A DNA stretch of 29,411 bases from the NCBI GenBank assembly GCA_900617975.1, contig UZAE01012924.1, positions 1 to 29,411 of the forward strand, written 5' to 3'. A program made the translations under genes and the position numbers. Every line of letters begins with the position of its first letter. Positions within the stretch are counted from its first letter, which is position 1. The notes under the pieces are model-generated. The model was not told where the DNA came from and did no database searches. It worked only from the letters and a program-made list of their open reading frames with translations. Source of the DNA: Rodentolepis nana. Its lineage: Eukaryota > Platyhelminthes > Cestoda > Cyclophyllidea > Hymenolepididae. This document shows positions 22,755 through 29,411 of this stretch, in pieces.

Positions 22755-22925
22755 CTGCTCTAGACATCTAGATCAAGCGCTCAAAATAAGGCCAAGTCTT
22801 TTGGAAATGTGGTAGGTGACATTCAAACAGAGCTGAAAGGTGCAATCGAGAACTTGCAGGTGNACCTGAAGAAGACGAGAGTGATGCTTTTTGCAGACGG
22901 CTACAAAAGACAATGCGAGGTCTGG
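22755..22925 (+). other. Unassigned coding-like stretch (possible RT fragment or exon)
   Basis: One plus-strand frame reads about 50 codons without a stop, with protein-like composition, including GDIQTELKGAIENLQV and KKTRVMLFADGYKRQCEV. It ends at a good donor, CTG|GTAAGT (GT near 22924). The KTRVMLF piece resembles the K-T-x-V-M-x-F block that follows the catalytic box of LINE reverse transcriptases. It lies just upstream of the LINE 3' fragment. One ambiguous base (n) sits at 22863. Either an old LINE fragment or a lost exon is possible. Confidence 0.3.
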
Positions 22926-23084
22926 TAAGTGCCTCTTTATTCACAAAAAACGATGTGATTATTATTACTATTATTATAAAATTTGTCTGTGAAGTTGAAT
23001 TTACTCTAATCATAACTCGATTGGCCAACCTCTACTTTTTTTGCAAAATCTTAAAAGATAATGAACGAATTTCGGGAGTATTTA

Positions 23085-23735
23085 AGTTGTGCATTCTCGG
23101 GCAATTTCAAACTCACCAAAACAGATGAAATATACGAATGTAAAAAAAAACTCTATCAGCTGCTGAGAGTAAAAACAAAAAAGTGGTCCTACAATGGGTT
23201 CCTGGTCACTGTGGCATTAAAGGCAATGAGCTTGCTGACACACTTGCTAAGAAGGGGACAACGATTTTGCAATGCATGGACCGGCCGATGTCTTTCCACA
23301 CAATGAAGGCCTTAATCAGGAGAGAATTCCAGACCTCAATGTGTAACGAACTTAAAGCTCGAACAAAGGAGAAACAGTGGACAGTGGCACTCTCTGACAT
23401 ACATACCCGACTGGCCAAGAATCGAAGCCGTTGCTGAGTTTAGACTACGTACCGGACACGATTGCTTGGCAGAACACCTTCACAGATTGGGAGTATACAC
23501 TCAACCCACATGCCCTCAATGTAACCTACAGGAGGAAATGGAGAAGACCCACCTGATTCGGTGTCCAGCCCTAAAGACAATGACGGAAAGCCAGAGATAC
23601 TGGGAAGCAAGAGGACAGCTAATGAACTGCTATTAATTAACTCCTATATATGTACCCCCACCCATGGGGGAAGCTGAAGTCAAAGTTTAAGGGTAATGAT
23701 AAATACCATAAAGCCTGCCATTCGAATAAAAATTC
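23085..23735 (+). mobile_element. LINE (Jockey-like, RNase H-bearing), 5'-truncated 3' end
   Basis: Translation gives the second half of an RNase H domain (VLQWVPGHCGIKGNELADTL at 23180-23240, with the catalytic-type H and D), then a basic linker. After a frameshift near 23410 it gives AEFRLRTGHDCLAEHLHRLG and a zinc-knuckle C-P-Q-C-x9-H-x3-C ending CPALK. A TAA-type stop near 23633 is followed by about 100 bases of 3' UTR ending GCCTGCCATT and AATAAA (23725-23730). The first part overlaps the end of the fragment at 26525-27925, so the two are pieces of one family but separate insertions. The frameshifts make it inactive. Confidence 0.85.
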
Positions 23736-24127
23736 ACCATAGGCTAGAACAAATTTGCTTTTCCTGAATTCATTTTTGCTAGCTCCTTCCCTTTATTTAT
23801 GCCTTCACTGCACCCCCACGGATGATTTATGAAACGTTCTATTTTTCAAACAAGTTGGAACATAATTTAAGGTTGAGAAGATACTCACGCAAAATGCATC
23901 TTATTAATTATCTACATCATGCACATGCAGACCTAAACATGACTATCTTCGAAGCGTACGTGAATAAATCTCTAGCTTTTAGCTCAGTTTTGCAAGCTCA
24001 CTTCCGTAAACCCCTACAGGACTCGTAGCAGAAGACGCTACTGTTACGTCGATATAGCCGTCGCCTTATACTTTGTTTACGTTGGCATCAGTCTGTTGTG
24101 AGACACGCATGAGTGTGGTTGAGTGCA
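23736..24127. other. Spacer between LINE end and SINE copy
   Basis: About 390 bases with one 68-codon open frame (23822-24028) of no recognisable family. Nothing else seen. Confidence 0.55.
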
Positions 24128-24140
24128 TTTTTCAAAAAAT

Positions 24141-24454
24141 TTATTTATATCAAATGGCAGGCGTTGTGAAGGTTATCGTTACCCCTTTAGTTGACTTCGG
24201 GCTTCACAGAGGGAAAGGAACATCAAAGTGGAAGAAATTCGAGAGGGAGGAGAGAAGAGTTTCAAAGATGTAAAAGAGACAGACACAAAAGTGGAAAAAG
24301 GTGAGGAGAGTACTGTGGAAGAATTCGAATATGACATACAATGGGGCGATGGTTGTTTGAAGTGAGAAGTCAACTGCCAGTTAATAGACTTTTTGCCGTG
24401 TGAATATACGTTGCCCAGGGTGCACCACGTAGAGGTAAGTCTATCGCACACCCC
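24141..24454 (-). mobile_element. SINE-like element with 13-bp target-site duplications
   Basis: A full copy. TTTTTCAAAAAAT stands directly before it (24128-24140) and directly after it (24455-24467), a perfect 13-base target-site duplication that fixes the element's ends. The minus-strand 139-codon frame covering it is the element read in its own sense and is not shared by the other copies in length or frame. Confidence 0.88.
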
Positions 24455-24467
24455 TTTTTCAAAAAAT

Positions 24468-25621
24468 AATTCGCTGCAGGTGAAATGGGGGTCCATACGT
24501 AAGTGATAAAAATCTATTTGCTTCCCTCCAAGGTCACTGTTACCGAACCTTTGTGTTAGCCCAGAGGAATGAAGTTGATGGCAATATGTTGAACTCAAAT
24601 TGCATTTATTGCTAATAATAATGCAATACTGATTTTCAACATCAACTGAATGGAAGACTTCCCATCCTGAGGTGGTCTAAATATGCGTATCGACACGCAG
24701 ACGGTTATTTTCGATCCTTAGAGTATATATAACTTTTGTTCTCCTTCTTTGGTTGCCAAAAATTATGCTGCCACTAGATGAAATACCCCAAAAGACAGAA
24801 TTGCAATACGCCCGCGGTATAGTAGAAACTTCCAAGTAGCTATTTTTAGTGCTAGATGATTTTTACACAATTGGCCTGTTGAAGGACAAAGGAAGCTAGA
24901 TCTATGCCACTCTTGTTCATTTGCCCTAACTAGATTAGCTGTTATGGTAAAAAATTATGAAAGCTCTGTTGATCGCCTATGTGAAACTATTGCCCCCTTG
25001 AGCAAATGTTGGTAATTGACCTGAACAACTTCTATTATATCGCCTTTTTCTCTTAAATTACTTATTCATCAGGTCAAAGGTAATCTCTTTCATGGACCTT
25101 GTTTGCAGTGTCAATTTATCAAAGAATAACCTGAGTTCCACGCATTCCTTTGGCCTTAAGTTATCCTGCAAATCTTCCTTGATGCATCGTCTATTGTTTC
25201 ACATAGGCATTTTTTACCAATTACTGTATAAGTGAAGACCTCTAACTTATATCTACTCCTGTCGTTTAAAGGTGAGGTTGACTAAGACTCTGATGGGTGG
25301 TAAGGACTTATCAATACTAACAATTTAGTCAAATGAATTTGTTAAATTAAATTTAAAAATATTATGCAAATAGCTTTTAAAAATTCAGCTTCTATTAGAT
25401 AGGAATTAAATCAGAGCACTCACACACGCACATGCGAATAGGGGCATATCAGGTTATCAGTACACGCAAGCTGAAGTACTCTTGTAGATACGTGCGTGTC
25501 TAAATTGTTCCAATTACATGTGAACTTGCTTCTACTTCAGCCCTGGAAGAGAATTTCATAAGTCCCCTCTAATTATATACTTTTCAATTCAACATTCGCT
25601 GTAATATATTAATTTATTATA
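24468..25621. other. AT-rich spacer, nothing recognised
   Basis: About 1.15 kb with no open frame of note, no repeat copy and no RNA gene that I can recognise. Confidence 0.6.
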
Positions 25622-25634
25622 GCATAAAACAAAG

Positions 25635-25963
25635 TATTTATTTATATCAAATGGCAGGCGTTTTGATAGCTATCATTAGCCCTGGAGCTGACTTCAGAGC
25701 TTCACAGAGAGGAGAAGGAACATCAAAGTGACAAAAAGTCGAGAGGGGGGACAGAATAATGATTCACAGGTGTAACAGAGACAGGCAGAAGAAAAGGCAG
25801 AGAAAAGGTTAGGTGAGCACAGTGGACGAAGTCGAATATGGTATACAGTGGGGTGATGGTAGTTTGAAGTCAGAAGTCAACTGCCAGTTAATAGACTTTT
25901 TTGCCATATGAGTATACGTTGCCCAGGGTGCACCACGTGGAGTTAAGTCTATCGCACACCTCC
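25635..25963 (-). mobile_element. SINE-like element with 13-bp target-site duplications
   Basis: A full copy. GCATAAAACAAAG occurs at 25622-25634 and again at 25964-25976, exactly bordering the element. The donor-like block of the other copies is changed to GGAGTTAAGTC here. Confidence 0.9.
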
Positions 25964-25976
25964 GCATAAAACAAAG

Positions 25977-26524
25977 AAAAATATAACTAATAGGCTTCAA
26001 TATATAATACGACTTTGAAATGCTTTTATTGGAATTGAAGAAATGTTCTGTAGCCAAAATGAACGCAGTAAGTAAAAGTACAACATCCGGTGATCAATAT
26101 CCAAAATCGATTCTCACCGGTGCACAGTGGTGGCGGACAGTCGTACGGGTTAAATCCGATCAGCATGAGCGGTGGTGAAAAGTGAATCTTTTGAGGGAAC
26201 AAATTCAGCCAAGTCAATTACTTCTAACACCTTGCTCAACGAGCTTGAGGTGTATTTCTTTCATGCCTATTATGAAGAAAAAATGGAGTCTCCTTTTCCA
26301 CTTTTATACATCAAAGACCAGCGCTTATTTCAGAAATTCTTTACCTTGAAGGTGCAATGGCTAAAACGATAAACAGCTAACATTGCAATGGTACAGTTAG
26401 ACGGACACTTTAAAGTCGTCAGTATAAGGTAACCCATGAAAAGGACTCCAAGTGCTGAAGGTGGAATGATATTGAAAGTCAATGCGAAGAGGTAACAGTT
26501 AATGAGATGGAATTGACTTGCGAA
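25977..26524. other. Spacer before the LINE fragment
   Basis: A less AT-rich patch lies at about 26110-26190 and two short frames overlap it (26026-26217 minus, 26172-26372 plus). Neither matches a family I know. No gene is called. Confidence 0.5.
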
Positions 26525-27925
26525 ATTACAGGTTCAACCATATATCCTTCCACAGGGTGCTGTCACAAGCTGCACTCTTTTCAATGTCTTCATCAATGAC
26601 ATAGCCGCATTAGTACAGATAGTCACGGGCTTCAAGTGCTTACTTTATACAGGTGATCCTGTTCTATGGTATTTCGCCCCTAAGAAAAACGCTCAAGAGG
26701 GGACGGAAAGTGGCTTTAATTGTGCACTTAAACTACTAGCAAACTGGTGTGGCAAAAATGGAATGGCTATCAACACCGCGAAAACTGCATTCCAAACTTT
26801 TTCTTTGGCCCATCACAGCATAAACCCACTTATAAGGTACAAGGATACTACCATAGAAAAAACCAATGAGTTCACTTTTCTCGGAATGGCGTTTGACACA
26901 AAGCTAACGTGAAAAAGTCACATTGATAAAATATCAGAACGAATCTCCAATAGATTGAATGTACTGAAGCGTCTTGCTGGTAGCGTATGGGGCTGTGCAC
27001 GCTCAACTCTCAACACCACTTACAAGATGTTTATTCAGCCAATAATGTTGTATTGCTGTGAGCCACTCATTACAGCCACAGAGGTGACTCTCAAACCACT
27101 CGAGAAGGCACACAACCAAGCATTACGACTAATTACTGGAGGGATAAAATCAACACCCATTGATGCAATGCTCCTGGTTACAGCACCACAATATATTCCC
27201 TTATCAAAGAGAAGGCCTTGATCCTGTATGAGAAGCTACTGCACATTCCCATGGACAAGTTCTTCAGCACCTACGAAAATAGACCAAGTCAACTGAAAAC
27301 GCAATCTGGTCTAATACAGAAAGCCATAGATTACAAATCGATAACAAACCAAATAGCTTCCCTCTACCCATGAACCCACTAGCAGATACTGATGTAGTGT
27401 GTTGTACCCAACTGCTTGACTTCTTCGGGAAATCAAACATCCCTCCAGAACAAATGCGCTCACTGACCCTTGAGACAATCAGATCCTGCAGATCAATGGC
27501 TCCAAGTCTTCACTGATGGGTCGGAAAGCCAAGGAAACGTTGGTGCAGGTGTCTATTCTGAACTCTTCTCATCAATGGCCCCTAGTCATTACTGATGGGT
27601 CATACATAGAAAAAACGTTGGTGCAGGTGAGTCATACATAGAAAACCAAGCAAACGTTGGTGCAGGTGTCGACTTTGTACTCTTGTCTTTCTACTCAGCA
27701 GCGAGACCCAATAGATCCGCTTTCGAAGGAGAAATAGAGACCATCAGGATAGCACTATGCCAATTATGTTGCCTGGATACGAAATTCGCCAAAGCGATGA
27801 TACTTTCGGACTCACAGTCAGCAATAAACTCAATTGGAAACAGAGAGCCACCCAAAACAGCTGAGATATACGAATGTAAAAAAACTCTATCAGCTTTTGA
27901 GAGAAGAGCTCAAGACCGCAGGTTC
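26525..27925 (+). mobile_element. LINE (Jockey-like) fragment: reverse transcriptase and start of RNase H
   Basis: From 26532 the translation gives the RT block LPQGAVTSCTLFNVFINDI, then LLYTGDPVLW where the family has Y-A-D-D, so one of the two catalytic aspartates is lost. The thumb follows, with FLGMAFDTKLT and a TGA at 26910-26912 where Trp is expected, then RISNRLNVLKRLAGSVWG and NQALRLITGGIKSTPIDAML. After a frameshift near 27215 it gives KALILYEKLL and LKTQSGLIQKAI. From 27508 an RNase H starts (VFTDGSE, GAGVY, then SDSQSAINSIGN), damaged by internal duplications at 27536-27668. Homology stops near 27925, before the HCG part of RNase H. It is dead by several independent lesions. Confidence 0.85.
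27536..27668 (+). repeat. Three direct copies of AACGTTGGTGCAGGTG inside the LINE RNase H
   Basis: The 16-mer occurs at 27536-27551, 27614-27629 and 27653-27668. Neighbouring words (TACTGATGGGTC-like and GTCATACATAGAAAA) are also repeated. The duplications lie in the first strand of the RNase H fold and break the frame. Confidence 0.9.
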
Positions 27926-28907
27926 TACTATCAAGATCCAAGCGTTTATTGAAAGTCCAGATGGAAATTTGTGTATTATTGAAATTTTAAACACCCCTCC
28001 CCCCTCAATAAGTAATCTCCAAGTTTCTTTTCCCTAATTTTGTAATTATTTGTATTTAAGTGCGCACACATGTATGTTTAAATGAAGTGGCAAATATACG
28101 TGGGCTGTTGAGCAGTTAAAGTCAGGCTTGAATCATGCCCTACGCAGAGTAATCACCCGTAAGTACCATTAACATGCCCATCTCAAAGTAATGGGAGAGT
28201 GACTCGCAACAAATATCCCAAATGCACAACACCGGGCGCTAGTCCTACCAAGGTGCATTTGAGTAAAGCCTAACAAGCAAGATTATGGTAAATAGATAAT
28301 CAACTCACATGGAAAGGAAGATTTAGTGATAGAGTTAAAGCTTTTGCCTAATTCAATGTGTAATTCCCAGGATCATCTTAGGCAAATGAGGCGACTACAG
28401 GGGTTCGGTTGAATATTTAAAAACCAGTTCAATCATTTTTTCCAAGCGCAATAGTGCTAATCTTACTTTAAATCAGTCAGTCAGTATACTTTGCTTACTT
28501 CATCCAAGATACGTATAGTGTTTTCCAAAATTTGTCATCATAGTCACACTTGGGTTTAACGATTTTATAATATTTCCATTGCAACCAACTATTTGAGTGC
28601 GAGAATGTGATAGGTGTTATTCGTACGTACAAGTCAACTGACGTCTTACACCTATTCGAACTTTCGTGGGATCGTTGTGGGAAACTATATTAGAATACGG
28701 TTTCTTTTAGGTATGTTCAAACTTCTCACTGGCAATATGTACTTCTCAAGGTTATCTAAGAGAGAGCTTTCCTAATGGTACTTTCCTTTTGTGTAACTCC
28801 AATGTTGAAGCCTTTCTATGACAAAGATAGGTTAATCATTCCGACTTTGGAACACATCATCATCAAATTTAAAAGATGTTTCGATCAGCGTCCATATTTG
28901 TACTGGA
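27926..28907. other. Spacer after the LINE fragment
   Basis: No gene or clear repeat. A stretch near 28100-28260 translates to short basic pieces that might be LINE-derived, but no diagnostic motif is present. Confidence 0.5.
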
Positions 28908-28917
28908 AGATAAGAAA

Positions 28918-29217
28918 TTTATATCCAATGGCAGGCTCTGTAACAGTTATCATTAGCCCCTTAGTTGACTTCGGGTCTTCACAAGAAGTCGGGAGGGAAA
29001 ACAGAAGGGTGATTTACAGATGCAAACGGGACAGACAGACACAGAGGTAGAGAAAAAGGAAAGGTGAGGTGAGTACTATGAAAGTGGTCGAAAATGACGT
29101 CCAGTAGGGTCATGGTAGTTTGAAGTCAGAAGTCAACTGCCGGTTTACAGACTTTTTTGCGCATGAGTATACGCTGCCCAGGATGCTCCACGTGGGGATA
29201 AGTCTATCACGCACCCC
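28918..29217 (-). mobile_element. SINE-like element with 10-bp target-site duplications
   Basis: A copy of the same element, somewhat diverged and lacking about 25 bases near 28981-28990. AGATAAGAAA at 28908-28917 and 29218-29227 is the perfect flanking duplication. The donor-like block has become GGGGATAAGTC. Confidence 0.85.
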
Positions 29218-29227
29218 AGATAAGAAA

Positions 29228-29411
29228 ATAAGTCTCAATAAACTTAAATGTGTAGCGTCTGGGGACCGCATATAAAGTTGATTTTCGATTCGTAAAAGCT
29301 TTGCGTGCATTGTTCTACTAACTCTACTTTAATGGGTACCCGACCACATTACTGCTTATTAATTAATTAAAGGTCCTTTCTCTCTGCACAGGGTAGAATA
29401 AAACCGCTCAA
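29228..29411. other. Right end of window, nothing recognised
   Basis: About 180 bases without a gene or a repeat copy. The TCTCTCTGCACAGGG near 29380-29394 could be a splice acceptor, but no coding sequence follows within the window. Confidence 0.5.

Noticed and set aside
24179..24598. 139-codon minus-strand frame, and similar frames at 22083-22376, 25809-26057 and 29110-29310
   Set aside because: These are translations of the SINE copies. They share words such as SINWQLTSDFKLPSPH, but begin and end in non-element DNA, differ in length and carry stops in other copies, so no conserved protein is encoded.
26026..26372. Overlapping short frames on both strands in a less AT-rich patch
   Set aside because: Neither has a recognisable motif or convincing splice sites.
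1..29411. CRISPR arrays, bacterial operons, rRNA or functional tRNA genes
   Set aside because: No regularly spaced direct repeats, no Shine-Dalgarno-led gene clusters and no complete RNA gene were seen; the window is eukaryotic.

Overview
The window looks like nuclear DNA of an invertebrate animal, most likely a parasitic flatworm (fluke or tapeworm). The basis is AT-rich DNA, genes split by GT-AG introns, very small introns (32-37 bases) at the 5' ends of genes with introns of 1.6-4 kb further 3', and start codons placed directly behind splice acceptors. The species cannot be named from the sequence alone. It is not bacterial: there are no operons, ribosome binding sites or CRISPR arrays.

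Three conserved protein-coding genes could be rebuilt by joining exons in frame. (1) RMND5 (2890-11341, +, 8 exons, 494 aa) is the LisH/CTLH/RING subunit of the GID/CTLH E3 ubiquitin ligase. (2) RWDD1 (14309-15094, -, one exon, 261 aa) is the RWD-domain partner of the DRG2-type GTPase. (3) DNAJC5, the cysteine string protein (16686-21499, +, 6 exons, 206 aa), is a palmitoylated J-domain co-chaperone of vesicle membranes. RMND5 and RWDD1 converge; RWDD1 and DNAJC5 diverge from a 1.6 kb shared upstream region. The three jobs are unrelated, so no shared pathway is implied.

The rest is repeat-rich. A SINE-like element of about 300-380 bp occurs seven times (1-312, 13565-13943, 20378-20676, 22172-22321, 24141-24454, 25635-25963, 28918-29217). 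Six copies lie in one orientation and one in the other. Three copies are flanked by perfect 10-13 bp target-site duplications. Two broken pieces of a Jockey-like LINE with an RNase H domain lie at 23085-23735 (3' end) and 26525-27925 (reverse transcriptase plus start of RNase H). The last 60 bases of the LINE match the 3' end of the SINE, so the two probably form a SINE/LINE partnership.

The main points for a second look are the shared SINE/LINE tail, a candidate 9/12-base in-frame micro-exon in RMND5, the CAG|ATG acceptors that suggest spliced-leader trans-splicing, the arthropod-like character of the LINE, and a splice donor carried inside the SINE. The upstream flank (313-2889), the large introns and most of 24468-28907 hold no recognisable gene.
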